64,000 nt of DNA from contig CAYWIT010000003.1 in the NCBI GenBank assembly GCA_964458415.1, forward strand, positions 1 through 64,000, given 5' to 3'. Both the position numbers and the translations under genes were made by a program. This stretch comes from CAYWIT01 sp964458415. Lineage in GTDB: Bacteria > Pseudomonadota > Alphaproteobacteria > Micavibrionales > UBA2020. Position 1 is the first letter of the stretch. The number at the start of each line of letters is the position of its first letter. Shown piece by piece: positions 52,792 to 62,461 of the stretch. The notes beneath the pieces were generated by a model. That model did not search any database. It saw nothing but the letters and a program-made list of their open reading frames with translations, and was not told the DNA's origin.

Positions 52792-53613
52792 TTATTTTAG
52801 ACTCATCGCTACGATTTTGAAAGAGGGCAGCAATAGTCCGATTTTCTCCAGTGTTGGTTTGACAATCGGGAACCGCGGCGCGCTGAAATCCGTCATTAGT
52901 TCATTATAGTCAAGGGTCTTCGATTTATCGCTGTCATAGCGGGCAAAGAGGTCGTCTGATATTTTTTGCCCTTCAGCCTTTGCCAGCGCGGCGATGTCTT
53001 TACTGTCTTTGTCATGGAGCGTTTTCTTTTCTGCAAGGCCAGCCAGCAACAGGGCGCTGACAAAGCCGCGCTTGATCTCCGCTTGGCTGATTTTCTGGTT
53101 GTTATCGGCATCGGCCAGTTTGAACAATACGCGGGCGCAGTCATTGGTGATGCTGAGCGTGCACTGGTCCCGAATGCGGTCGATATAACGCATAAGTCTG
53201 GCGAGCGTTTTGGGCACGATATCTGGCGTCTCCATGCATCCCGTAAATTCCTCTTTATTCTCGAGAATCAGCTCATCCCATATTTTTGGTTTTTTGGGAC
53301 TGTCCTTTGCGGGCTGGCCGGTTTTTAAAATGCCGTCTTCCTCGACCCGATAGGGGCGTTCGGCGTTGTCGATTTTTAGAACCCAATATTCAGCGTTTTC
53401 AGTAATTCTGTGCACGGGAAGCAGGGAAATCTCGTTTTTTACCGATTTTAGGTAAAAGTAACGGGTAAAAATAACCGCTTCCTTGTCATGGCCGCAATCC
53501 GGATGGGCCCAGTTCCCTTGAATTCGCTGCGGAACAGTATCATCCCCTTGAGCTTTCTGTACATTCCAGCTACAAAGGAGCGCAATAAGGAAAAAGAACA
53601 ACTGGCGTTTCAT
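52792..53613 (-). CDS. Exported EF-hand protein
   Basis: A 273-aa protein. It has a signal peptide (MKRQLFFFLIALLCSWNVQKAQG). Residues 25-150 form a compact region with several Cys residues that I cannot assign. Two canonical 12-residue EF-hand loops follow: DADNNQKISQAE at 168-179 and DSDKSKTLDYNE at 227-238, so calcium binding is likely. The ATG at 53613 is chosen as the start of the signal peptide; the longer frame to 53643 would overlap the divergent lepA. Partner and role are unknown. Confidence 0.8.
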   Translation of the reverse strand: MKRQLFFFLIALLCSWNVQKAQGDDTVPQRIQGNWAHPDCGHDKEAVIFTRYFYLKSVKNEISLLPVHRITENAEYWVLKIDNAERPYRVEEDGILKTGQPAKDSPKKPKIWDELILENKEEFTGCMETPDIVPKTLARLMRYIDRIRDQCTLSITNDCARVLFKLADADNNQKISQAEIKRGFVSALLLAGLAEKKTLHDKDSKDIAALAKAEGQKISDDLFARYDSDKSKTLDYNELMTDFSAPRFPIVKPTLEKIGLLLPSFKIVAMSLK

Positions 53614-53636
53614 ATCAGGACCACGACAACAGAACG

Positions 53637-55445
53637 ATGACAATAGAACAAAAGCATATCCGGAACTTCTCGATTATTGCCCATATCGACCATGGGAAGT
53701 CAACCCTTGCCGACCGGATCATCCAGAAATGCGGCGGATTGGAAGAGCGCGAGATGAAAGCGCAGGTGCTCGACAGCATGGAGCTGGAGCGGGAGCGCGG
53801 CATTACCATCAAGGCCCAGACCGTTCGTCTGAAGTATAAGGCTAAAGACGGCAAGGAATACCTGTTTAACCTGATGGATACGCCCGGCCATGTGGACTTC
53901 GCCTATGAGGTCAGCCGTTCTCTTGCGGCCTGTGAAGGCGCCTTGCTTGTGGTTGACGCCAGTCAGGGGGTGGAGGCGCAGACGCTTGCCAACGTTTATC
54001 AGGCTATCGATAATAACCTTGAAATCGTGCCGGTCATTAACAAGATTGACTTGCCAGCGGCCGAACCGGATCGGGTCAAGCAACAGATCGAGGATGTGAT
54101 CGGTATCGATGCCTCCGATGCTTTACTGGTTTCTGCCAAAAGCGGGATTGGCATTGATGATCTTCTGGAGGCGGTGGTGGAACGGCTGCCTGCACCCAAG
54201 GGAGACCCGGCGGCGCCTTTGAAGGCGCTGCTGGTGGATAGCTGGTACGATGCTTATCTGGGGGTGGTCATTTTGGTGCGCGTGTTCGAAGGAACCGTCC
54301 GGATCAAGGATAAACTGCGTTTTATGAGCACGGGGGCCGCTTATGAAGCCGATCGCGTCGGTGTGTTCACGCCCAAGCATGTTCTGACCGGTGAATTGAA
54401 GCCCGGTGAAATGGGCTTTATTACCTGCGGGATCAAGACGATCCATGAAACCAAGATTGGGGACACGATCACGCTTGACCGGACGCCGTGCAAGGAAGGT
54501 CTGCCGGGTTTCAAGCCTTCGGTTCCGATGGTTTTCTGCTCTCTTTTCCCCGTGGACGCCAGCGATTTTGAAAAGCTGCGCGATAGTCTGGGAAAACTGG
54601 CTCTCAATGATGCCAGCTTGCATTATGAGGCGGAGAGTTCCAATGCGCTGGGCATGGGTTTCCGTTGCGGTTTTCTGGGACTGCTGCATCTTGAGATCAT
54701 TCAGGAGAGGCTGGAGCGTGAATATGATCTTGACCTGATCCCGACAGCACCTTCCGTTGTATATAAGCTCTCTCTTACCAACGGCGACGAGATGACGCTT
54801 TATAATCCTGCCGATATGCCGGATGTCGTGCGCATTGCCAAGATCGAGGAACCGTGGATCAAGGCGACGATTTTTGTGCCGGACGAATATCTCGGCAGTG
54901 TTCTTCAGCTTTGTCAGGAACGGCGCGGTGTGCAGGTGGAACTGACATGGGTGGGAAATCGCGCCATGGCTGTTTACCGTCTTCCGCTTAACGAAGTGGT
55001 ATTCGATTTCTATGATCGTCTGAAATCTATCAGCCGTGGCTATGCCAGCATGGATTACGTCCTTGACGGGTTTACCGAGGGTGATCTGGTTCGCTTGAAC
55101 ATTCTTGTCAATGCCGAGCCACTGGATGCATTGTCCATGATCGTTCACCGCACGCAGGCCGAACGGCGCGGGCGGCAATTGTGCGAGAGGCTGAAGGACC
55201 TGATCCCGCGGCAGATGTTCAAAGTGGCGATTCAGGCGACAATCGGGGGTAAAGTCATCGCGCGGGAGGATGTTTCTGCCCTGCGCAAGGACGTGACAGC
55301 AAAATGTTATGGCGGCGATATCAGCCGCAAGCGCAAGTTGCTCGACAAGCAGAAAGAGGGCAAGAAAAAGATGCGGCAGTACGGTAACGTCGAAATCCCG
55401 CAATCGGCCTTTATTTCCGCGTTGCGTATGAATGATGACAAATAA
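53637..55445 (+). CDS. lepA: Elongation factor 4 (LepA)
   Basis: A 602-aa ribosome-associated GTPase implicated in back-translocation or 30S biogenesis. G-motifs: AHIDHGKSTLADRI, DTPGHVDFAYEV and NKIDLPAAEPD. The C-terminal LepA-specific domain has KCYGGDISRKRKLLDKQKEGKKKMR. Length is normal. It diverges from the EF-hand gene with only 23 bases between. Confidence 0.98.
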   Translation: MTIEQKHIRNFSIIAHIDHGKSTLADRIIQKCGGLEEREMKAQVLDSMELERERGITIKAQTVRLKYKAKDGKEYLFNLMDTPGHVDFAYEVSRSLAACEGALLVVDASQGVEAQTLANVYQAIDNNLEIVPVINKIDLPAAEPDRVKQQIEDVIGIDASDALLVSAKSGIGIDDLLEAVVERLPAPKGDPAAPLKALLVDSWYDAYLGVVILVRVFEGTVRIKDKLRFMSTGAAYEADRVGVFTPKHVLTGELKPGEMGFITCGIKTIHETKIGDTITLDRTPCKEGLPGFKPSVPMVFCSLFPVDASDFEKLRDSLGKLALNDASLHYEAESSNALGMGFRCGFLGLLHLEIIQERLEREYDLDLIPTAPSVVYKLSLTNGDEMTLYNPADMPDVVRIAKIEEPWIKATIFVPDEYLGSVLQLCQERRGVQVELTWVGNRAMAVYRLPLNEVVFDFYDRLKSISRGYASMDYVLDGFTEGDLVRLNILVNAEPLDALSMIVHRTQAERRGRQLCERLKDLIPRQMFKVAIQATIGGKVIAREDVSALRKDVTAKCYGGDISRKRKLLDKQKEGKKKMRQYGNVEIPQSAFISALRMNDDK

Positions 55446-55791
55446 ATAATATCAGCATGTTCTGGGTTTGCCCCTAAACCAGAATATTGATCAGGACGCC
55501 GGGTTTGTAAAAGGTTTGGGAATTTTCAGGGTCGGGAGTTTCCGGACACTTCCACCAGCTGACGCTATCCGGCTTTCCGCAAGGGGCTACCTTGACGACA
55601 ACAAGTGTCGCCGGTGACAGCCTTGGGAGCGTATTCCCTGCAAGCAGGGTGATGTTGTGAGCTATGCCGGAGGTCATAGCGATATCAAAGCATCGGTATC
55701 GGATTATGCCGTGACTGTTATCAAGTGCCGTGGCGACCCATGCCCGGAAGAGGCAGAGAAGCTCTTATTGATTAAAATATGAGGCTTCTCT
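55446..55791. other. 346-bp gap with ambiguous coding traces on both strands
   Basis: Minus strand 55474-55677 could code for 67 aa (VVVKVAPCGKPDSVSWWKCP in the middle, ending FYKPGVLINILV), and the frame stays open about 28 codons further upstream without an ATG. On the plus strand a frame ending at 55782 reads plausibly as a protein C-terminus (SVSDYAVTVIKCRGDPC, then LLLIKI). Both cannot be right and neither has a ribosome-binding site. A hairpin TTCTGGGTTT/AAACCAGAA follows lepA at 55461-55485. The stretch could be a gene remnant. Confidence 0.35.
55755..55791 (-). terminator. Hairpin after the prolyl oligopeptidase gene
   Basis: Perfect 8-base arms AGAGAAGC and GCTTCTCT with an AT-rich 21-base loop begin directly at the gene end. 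There is no U-run, so termination by this alone is doubtful. Confidence 0.35.
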
Positions 55792-58014
55792 TCATGGCTT
55801 GAATTTGTCTGCCATGCGCCTGAACAGGCTCTTTTTCGGTCCCTGTTTTTTTGTCATTTCCGCTTTATAGGCCTGTTGGTTAACTGTCCCGATAGCTTTT
55901 TCAATAAAGGCAAAGGTTTCGGCATGATCTTCGATGATTTTTTGTATCGGTTTTCCGGCGCCATGTCCGGCATCTTTTTCGATGCGCATAAGGGTCAGGC
56001 TGTCAGGATGCGCTTTTGCCTGCAATGTCGCGGCCAGTTTGAATGAATGCCACGGCAGGACGCGGTCGTCATGGTCTGCGGTTTTGATCAGATGCGGCGG
56101 ATATTTTTCATCCAGCTTGACGTTATGCAAGGGCGAATAACGTGCGGCATTGTTGAAATCTTCCTTGATCCCGGGGTCGCCGTAATCGGATATCCATGCG
56201 GAGCCATGGGTTCCCAGATGGAAACGGAACATGTCAGTGACGGCAACTTCCGTAATGACAGCGCCAAAAAGTTCAGGGTGCTGCAGCATGGTGGCGGAGG
56301 TCAGAAGGCCTCCATTGCTGCCGCCATTGATAATAAGCCGTTCCGGACAGGTGTAGTCACCCTGAATGAGGTGCTTTGCGCAGGCGGCAAAATCGTCGAA
56401 AACATTTTGTTTGTGAGCAAGGCGTCCCAGGTTGTACCAGTTATCGCCGAATTCGCCGCCGCCGCGCAGATTGGCCTGCGCATAAATGCCGCCGGAGCGG
56501 ACGAAGTGCAATATTTCAGTGTCAAAACCCGGCGTCAGGGAGACATTGAATCCGCCATAGCCATAGAGCTTTACCGCGGCGGTGCCGTCAAGAACCGTAT
56601 CCGGATGACGGATGACAGTCATGGGAACCAGTGTGCCATCCTTGGAGGGGGCATGGAGGCGTTCAACAATGCAATCGTTGAGATCATATTTGGCAGGGCT
56701 TTTTGCTCTGAAGTGAATTTCATTTTTTTCTGTGTCATAGGTATAGGTATCCCCCGGCGTTTTGAAGCTGGAAATACGCAGCAGGAAGTTCGTATCTTCC
56801 GGGTTGATGCGGGCAAATCCGGCAGTGCTCTGGAGCGGCAGGGGCATGTCGGCAAGGTGTTTTCCTTCCGGTGTGTAGATCCGTACGGCATCGGCGGTAT
56901 CATGCGCGTAAAATACATACAATTTACCTTGATGGATCATGGCGCCATCCATCAGGTCCAGAGCATGTTGTGGAATGACGGATTGCCAGTTTTCCGGCGC
57001 TGGATGGGCCGGATCAAAGCGTACCAGACGCTTGCGCGGCGCTTCATGCGTGGTCAGGGCCAGAACGGTGCCGTCGTCAAATTCCGCGCAGATATGGATC
57101 TGCCTGATTTGTGCTGGCAGGATTTCTTTAAAGTCGTCCGTGCTGCCAAAGGGGCGGTATCTCAGGCCATTGTTCGGGTTTGTGCCGATGTGTTCATACA
57201 TCCATTCGTATTTCGCCGTGTGCAGACGGTGCGGGCTGACAAATGAATTTGGCGTTTCGGTCATGAATATCTTCTTATCATCGTCAAAGGAGGTGCCGAT
57301 GACATGATGCAGGGTCATATTGCGCTTTGTTTCGTCAGCGATGGGATAGGTGTATTGAAAGCTGCTATGACTGTCTTTATCCCACAATACGCCGGAAAAA
57401 CGGCAGTTTTCGAGCTTGTCATCCAGCATCGTGCCTGTTTCGGTATCAAGAATGTGCAGGGTTTGCGTATCGCTTCCTGCGCCGGAAAGAAAATAGGCAA
57501 CACGCTTTCCATCGGGGCTGGGATACCAGCCGGAAACGGCGACGGTGCCGTTTTCACTTAGAGCATTGGGGTCAAGAATTGTTGTCCAGGGGCCTTCGGC
57601 GCTGTTGCTTTTCTGCTTGACGGATTGTGCAACGTTGGCTTTGTGCAAGCTGCGAAACCAGACGTCACCGTAGCGCGAGGGGAGGCTGTGGCTGTCATAG
57701 TCATAGGCGTCAGTCATGAATTTTTTGGTTTCTTCAATGCTGGCCTCCATGCCTGCAATAAAGTCTTCGAACTTTTTATTTTGGCGCGTCGCCCAGTCCG
57801 CAGTTTCCGGCGCATCGAGATCTTCCAGCGGGCGGAAGGGATCGGAGACTTTCACGCCATGCAGGGTTTCGACAAGGCTATTGTCAGTCGGGGGATTCAG
57901 GGCGCGCTGTTTCTGTTCATCCGTAATGGTGTATTGGAAGCGGGCATTGTCATTGGAACTGTTTTTGCCAAAAACGCGGTTCGCCAGTTTGCGGAGGGAT
58001 TGTCCGAGAGCCAT
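55792..58014 (-). CDS. Prolyl oligopeptidase family serine peptidase (S9A)
   Basis: A 740-aa peptidase that cleaves short peptides after proline or a similar residue. The N-terminal two-thirds fits a beta-propeller; the alpha/beta-hydrolase domain closes the protein. The catalytic triad can be read as Ser566 (NGGSNGGLL), Asp649 (DHDDRV) and His684 (GHGAG). No signal peptide is seen, so it is probably cytoplasmic. The last 25 residues are basic. AGGAG lies 6 bases before the ATG. Confidence 0.94.
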   Translation of the reverse strand: MALGQSLRKLANRVFGKNSSNDNARFQYTITDEQKQRALNPPTDNSLVETLHGVKVSDPFRPLEDLDAPETADWATRQNKKFEDFIAGMEASIEETKKFMTDAYDYDSHSLPSRYGDVWFRSLHKANVAQSVKQKSNSAEGPWTTILDPNALSENGTVAVSGWYPSPDGKRVAYFLSGAGSDTQTLHILDTETGTMLDDKLENCRFSGVLWDKDSHSSFQYTYPIADETKRNMTLHHVIGTSFDDDKKIFMTETPNSFVSPHRLHTAKYEWMYEHIGTNPNNGLRYRPFGSTDDFKEILPAQIRQIHICAEFDDGTVLALTTHEAPRKRLVRFDPAHPAPENWQSVIPQHALDLMDGAMIHQGKLYVFYAHDTADAVRIYTPEGKHLADMPLPLQSTAGFARINPEDTNFLLRISSFKTPGDTYTYDTEKNEIHFRAKSPAKYDLNDCIVERLHAPSKDGTLVPMTVIRHPDTVLDGTAAVKLYGYGGFNVSLTPGFDTEILHFVRSGGIYAQANLRGGGEFGDNWYNLGRLAHKQNVFDDFAACAKHLIQGDYTCPERLIINGGSNGGLLTSATMLQHPELFGAVITEVAVTDMFRFHLGTHGSAWISDYGDPGIKEDFNNAARYSPLHNVKLDEKYPPHLIKTADHDDRVLPWHSFKLAATLQAKAHPDSLTLMRIEKDAGHGAGKPIQKIIEDHAETFAFIEKAIGTVNQQAYKAEMTKKQGPKKSLFRRMADKFKP

Positions 58015-58079
58015 AAGAATCTCCTGATATATGAAATATCAGGCAGCCTAGCTTATATAGTACAAATCAGCAATGTTAA

Positions 58080-59675
58080 TTATGTATTATTATTATGTAT
58101 AATATGATGCATTAATCCAGCGGTCGAAGCATCATGCGCCCCTGTTCCGCCGGAAATCATTTCATTTTCAATGGTTTTAGCAAGGGCCTTGCCAAGCTCA
58201 ACGCCCCATTGGTCAAAACTGTTAATTCCCCAGATCACGCCCTGCACAAAAATCTTGTGCTCATAGAGGGCAAGCAACGTCCCAAGTGTGCGTGGGGTGA
58301 GCTTGTCGAGCAGGAGCGTGGTCGTGGGCCGGTTGCCGGAAAAGTTCCGATGGGGTTCGGCTGTATTTGTATGCCCCGTCATCAGGGCCTCGCTTTGGGC
58401 GAGGCAGTTGGCAAGAAGCATGCGGTGCTGTTCTGGGGTGCCGGTGCTGGGATGCAGAGCCGTGATGAAATCTACGGGAACGATGTCAGGGCTCTGGTGG
58501 AGCCACTGAAAGAAGCTGTGCTGGGCATCTGTGCCGGGTTCTCCGAATATAGCGGGGCCGGTTGCAACCGGAACAGCCCTGCCGTCCTGCATGACAGATT
58601 TGCCATTGCTCTCCATGTCCAGCTGCTGGAGCCATGCGGGAAGGCGTCCCAAAGCACTGTGGTAGGGGATACAGGCATACATCGGCCAGTGAAAGAAATT
58701 GCGATACCAGATTCCGATGAGTCCCATCAGAACCGGAATATTTTTCTCAAGTGGCGCGGTTCGGAAATGCGTATCCATTTCAGCGGCGCCGGCAAGAAAG
58801 GCGCGGAAGTTATCCGCTCCGGTCATCAGCATGACGGGAAGGCCGATGGCGGACCATATGCTGTAGCGTCCCCCCACCCAGTCCCAGAAAGGGAACATGT
58901 TTTCCGGCGCGATGCCGAATTTTTCGACCGCTCTGGTATTGGTGGAAACGGCGACAAAGTGCTTTGCCACAGCTGTTGCGTCAGGAGCGTGCTGTAAAAG
59001 CCATGTTTTGGCCATGGTCGCATTCTGCATGGTCTCGGCCGTCGTAAAGGTCTTTGAGGCGATGATAAAAAGAGTGGTTTCTGGCGAAACGGATTTCAGG
59101 ACACGGTCAAGATCGGAAGCCTCGACATTGGCGACAAAATGGGCCCGCAGACGGGGGAGGTGAAAGCCTTCAAGCGCTTGTGTCACCATTTGCGGGCCAA
59201 GGCTTGATCCGCCAATGCCGATATTGACGATATCGGTGATTGCTTTTCCGGTATAGCCAGTCCAGTGCCCCTCCTGCAGGTGGTGGCAAAATGCGGTCAT
59301 TTTTTCAAGAACATCCTGAACGGCGGGGATGATATCTTCGCCATCCAGCAGCAGGGTTGCATCTGCTGGCGCCCGCAGGGCGGTGTGCAGGACGGGGCGG
59401 CCTTCAGAAGTATTGATTTTCTGTCCGGAAAACAAGGCGTCGCGCCGGGCTTCCAGTCCTGCGGCAGTTGCGAGCGCTGTCAGCAGGCGCAATGTTTCCG
59501 GCGTGATTTTATTTTTTGAAAAATCCGCCAGAAGCCCGGGCAGGGAGAAGGAAAGCCGCTGAAAGCGCGCGGGGTCATTGCGGAACAGCGCGCCCAAGTG
59601 CGTTCCGGAGAGATCGGCATGGTGTTTTTGAAGAGCGTGCCATGCCGCCGTATCTGACAGGAGAGGGGCAGTCAT
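58080..59675 (-). CDS. pgi: Glucose-6-phosphate isomerase
   Basis: Interconverts glucose-6-P and fructose-6-P. It is 531 aa. Motifs: VNIGIGGSSLGPQMVTQAL, FIIASKTFTTAETMQNA, FPFWDWVGGRYSIWSAIGLP and the C-terminal GINSFDQWGVELGKAL. The start overlaps the stop of the upstream M16 gene by 4 bases (ATGA). Length and motifs are normal. Confidence 0.98.
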   Translation of the reverse strand: MTAPLLSDTAAWHALQKHHADLSGTHLGALFRNDPARFQRLSFSLPGLLADFSKNKITPETLRLLTALATAAGLEARRDALFSGQKINTSEGRPVLHTALRAPADATLLLDGEDIIPAVQDVLEKMTAFCHHLQEGHWTGYTGKAITDIVNIGIGGSSLGPQMVTQALEGFHLPRLRAHFVANVEASDLDRVLKSVSPETTLFIIASKTFTTAETMQNATMAKTWLLQHAPDATAVAKHFVAVSTNTRAVEKFGIAPENMFPFWDWVGGRYSIWSAIGLPVMLMTGADNFRAFLAGAAEMDTHFRTAPLEKNIPVLMGLIGIWYRNFFHWPMYACIPYHSALGRLPAWLQQLDMESNGKSVMQDGRAVPVATGPAIFGEPGTDAQHSFFQWLHQSPDIVPVDFITALHPSTGTPEQHRMLLANCLAQSEALMTGHTNTAEPHRNFSGNRPTTTLLLDKLTPRTLGTLLALYEHKIFVQGVIWGINSFDQWGVELGKALAKTIENEMISGGTGAHDASTAGLMHHIIHNNNT

Positions 59676-61054
59676 TTCTTTTCATCACTGTCAGGGGTGG
59701 TTCCGGGGGCCTTGTCCAGCAGAATGTCGATATTGATATTCTTTGGCTGGCCGACCAGAACAGTGACAAGGTTTTCTGTTTTCAGGATGCGGGCGGCGGC
59801 ACGCTTGACGTCATCAATAGTGACGGCATTTAATCTATTATTACGCTGGTTAATGTACTCGGCATCGTAACCATCCCGTTGCAGGCTGTTGAGCGTGCCG
59901 GAAATATCGCTCGTCGAGGTCAGCTCCAACGGCAGCGATCCGGTCAGGTAGGATTTTGCGTCCTGCAATTCCTGATGGGTGGGGCCATCCTTGGCCATGC
60001 TGCGCCATTCATCTTTCAGCAAACGAAGGGCTTCTTCGGCCTTTTCATTGCTGGTTGACATTGTCGCCTGAATAATTCCAGCATGGCGCATATCGTTCAG
60101 AGTGCTGTAAACGCCATAGGTCAGGCCGCGTTTTTCACGAATTTCGTGCATCAGGCGGGAATCGAAACTGCCGCCCCCCAGAATGTAGTTCATGATAAGG
60201 GCTGCGTGCCAGTCCTTGTCGTCATGACGAATGCTTTCTCCCCCGACGGTGATATAGGTTTGTGGCGTATCGAGCGGCAGTAGAATGGTTTTTCCGCCAT
60301 AGTTAATTTTCGCATCATTTTTCTCAGTCGCGGGGGATTTTTCCGGCAGCGATACAAATATCTTGTCCAGAAGAGCCGTTGCGTCATCCTTTGAAATGTC
60401 TCCAGCGATGGCGACTTTGAGAACGGGACGGGTAAATTGCTCTTTGGTAAAGGCAATCAGATCATCGCGCTTGATTATCTGCATGCTTTCCAGCGTGCCG
60501 AATCCGGGCAGGGCATAGTTATGGCCTTCAAAAACCATGCCATTAAATGTCCGCGCTGTCAGCCAAGCGGGCTCCCCCATGTCGCTTTTGATTTTTGAAA
60601 TATTGGCATTTTTCATGCGTGTAATGGCATCGGCATCAAAACGGGGCTGGGTCAGTGCCATGCGGAGCAGGTCAAAGGCTAGTTCCTTGTTGATGGACAG
60701 GGTTTTGACTTGTCCGTAAAAAGCGTCACGCCCAGCGGAAAAACTGAGGCTGATGGCGTTGTCACTGAGTTTTTGCTGGAATTCCTGACTTTTCAGCTCG
60801 CCAGCGCCTTCGTCGAGCAGGATGGAGACAAGCCTGCCGACGCCGGGCTTGCCATCGGGGTCGTGCGCCAGTCCGCCTTCAAAAGAAAAGCTCATGGCGA
60901 TGACGGGTACTGTCCGGTCTTCGACGAACCAGCCTTCAATACCGCTTTTGCTGCGGAGGAGTTGTACATCCATCACCTTTTCACCAGCGGCCTGCGCGGG
61001 TATGGCGAGGGCGCCGATAAGAAGAAGAGCCAGAAAAAAACGGATGATCGTCAT
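59672..61054 (-). CDS. M16 peptidase-like protein without the zinc motif
   Basis: A 460-aa protein with a signal peptide (FFLALLLIGALAIPAQAAG). It has the M16 two-domain fold (ISLSFSAGRDAFYGQVKTL; C-terminal RLMHEIREKRGLTYGVYS). The position that carries HxxEH in active members reads RLVSILLDEG, so the zinc site is missing. It is probably the non-catalytic partner of the upstream M16 protein, as in other paired M16 peptidases. It overlaps that gene by 4 bases. Confidence 0.93.
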   Translation of the reverse strand: MTIIRFFLALLLIGALAIPAQAAGEKVMDVQLLRSKSGIEGWFVEDRTVPVIAMSFSFEGGLAHDPDGKPGVGRLVSILLDEGAGELKSQEFQQKLSDNAISLSFSAGRDAFYGQVKTLSINKELAFDLLRMALTQPRFDADAITRMKNANISKIKSDMGEPAWLTARTFNGMVFEGHNYALPGFGTLESMQIIKRDDLIAFTKEQFTRPVLKVAIAGDISKDDATALLDKIFVSLPEKSPATEKNDAKINYGGKTILLPLDTPQTYITVGGESIRHDDKDWHAALIMNYILGGGSFDSRLMHEIREKRGLTYGVYSTLNDMRHAGIIQATMSTSNEKAEEALRLLKDEWRSMAKDGPTHQELQDAKSYLTGSLPLELTSTSDISGTLNSLQRDGYDAEYINQRNNRLNAVTIDDVKRAAARILKTENLVTVLVGQPKNINIDILLDKAPGTTPDSDEKK

Positions 61055-62388
61055 GGCGCGTTCCCTTTCTCCGAGACAGAAGGAGAAGGCAGCAAAAGGC
61101 CTGTGACTGGCAAGTCCTTGCTGGCGAAGACCATGTCTGCGGCGCTGTTGATATCATCAATGGTCAGCTTGTCCAGCCGTTCGTTGCGGTCTTCGAGATA
61201 GGCGATATCAAAGCCGCTGGCCAGAGCGCGGCCAAACAGCATGGCGGGGCCCTGCAGGCTGTCGCGGTTATAGGTGAAGGCGGCCTGTAATCTTTTACGC
61301 GCGCCGTTGAGCTCCTCGAGCGTCACGCCTTTATCAATCAGTTGTTTGACTTCCTGGTCTATGGCCGCCTCCAGCGTGACAATGGTTGTATCGGGGGTGG
61401 GGCTGGCTGTGATGCTGAGGATAGTATCATTCAGGCTGACGGGATCGTAATCGGCATTGGCGGCAATGGCCAGTTTTTTTTCAACGACAAGATTTTTATA
61501 GAGACGGGAGGTGGAGTTGCCTCCAAAAATCTCGGCCAGCAGTTCCGTTGCGTCATGGCCACGTGGCGCACGGTATATTTTTGTGAGGACGGGAGGGCCG
61601 ATACGGGGGTCCTCCATGATGATGCGGTGCATGGCGGTGAGTGGCGCGGGGCGCGGGCGGATTCTTTCTTCAAGGGGGGTGGGTTCCAGAGCGCCATATG
61701 TTTTTTCGGCCAGCGGTTTCAGCGTGGCTGCGGTAATGTCTCCGGAAACAACCAATATGGCGTTATTCGGGGTATACCAGTTATTGTAGTTAGACAGCGC
61801 GTCTTCCTGTGCCAGTTCCTTGATTTCATGAAGCCAGCCGATCACCGGTACGGCATAGGGGTGGTTAATATAGATGGCGCTCATCAATTGTTCACGGAAC
61901 TGTGCCTGCGGCTGGTTGTCAATGCGCTGACGACGCTCTTCGATGATGACCTGCCGTTCGGAGGCGACCTGCTCCTCATTGATCGTCAGGTTTTTCATCC
62001 GGTCTGCTTCCATGGTCATGACCGTTTCAAGGTGGGCGCTTGCGATATTCTGATAGTAGGCGGTAAAATCGTGCGAGGTGAAGGCGTTGTCGTTGCCGCC
62101 CAGCTTTCTCACGGTGGAAGACAGTTTTCCGTCCGGAACAGTGGGGGTTCCCTTGAACATCAGATGCTCGAAAAAGTGGGCGATGCCGGATTTTCCCGGC
62201 TTTTCATCAGCGGCGCCGAACTTATACCAGACCATATGGCTGACGACGGGGGCGCGGTGATTGGGAATGACGACGACTTGCATGCCGTTATCAAGCAGGA
62301 AGGTTTCGGCGTTGAAAACTCCGGCTTCCGCTTGCGGAGGCAGGCAGAGGAGCAGGATAAAAACAAGGATGGAATTGAGAAAACGCAT
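61051..62388 (-). CDS. M16 family zinc peptidase
   Basis: A 445-aa exported metallopeptidase. A signal peptide covers about 22 residues (FLNSILVFILLLCLPPQAEA). The inverted zinc motif HFFEH is in GIAHFFEHLMFKGTP, with the downstream Glu in TMEADRM. The C-terminal domain is inactive, as usual. It is the first gene of an operon with the inactive M16 partner and pgi. Substrates are unknown. Confidence 0.95.
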   Translation of the reverse strand: MRFLNSILVFILLLCLPPQAEAGVFNAETFLLDNGMQVVVIPNHRAPVVSHMVWYKFGAADEKPGKSGIAHFFEHLMFKGTPTVPDGKLSSTVRKLGGNDNAFTSHDFTAYYQNIASAHLETVMTMEADRMKNLTINEEQVASERQVIIEERRQRIDNQPQAQFREQLMSAIYINHPYAVPVIGWLHEIKELAQEDALSNYNNWYTPNNAILVVSGDITAATLKPLAEKTYGALEPTPLEERIRPRPAPLTAMHRIIMEDPRIGPPVLTKIYRAPRGHDATELLAEIFGGNSTSRLYKNLVVEKKLAIAANADYDPVSLNDTILSITASPTPDTTIVTLEAAIDQEVKQLIDKGVTLEELNGARKRLQAAFTYNRDSLQGPAMLFGRALASGFDIAYLEDRNERLDKLTIDDINSAADMVFASKDLPVTGLLLPSPSVSEKGNAP

Positions 62389-62461
62389 ACACCGCTCTTG
62401 TCGTTGTTGTTCCTGATAGGTTAGGCTGAATTTAACAACAATTATTTAACAGAGATTGGTT

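Noticed and set aside
61342..62424. 360-aa plus-strand open frame opposite the M16 peptidase
   Set aside because: The minus-strand gene has a signal peptide and zinc motif; the opposite frame has neither domain nor start signal.
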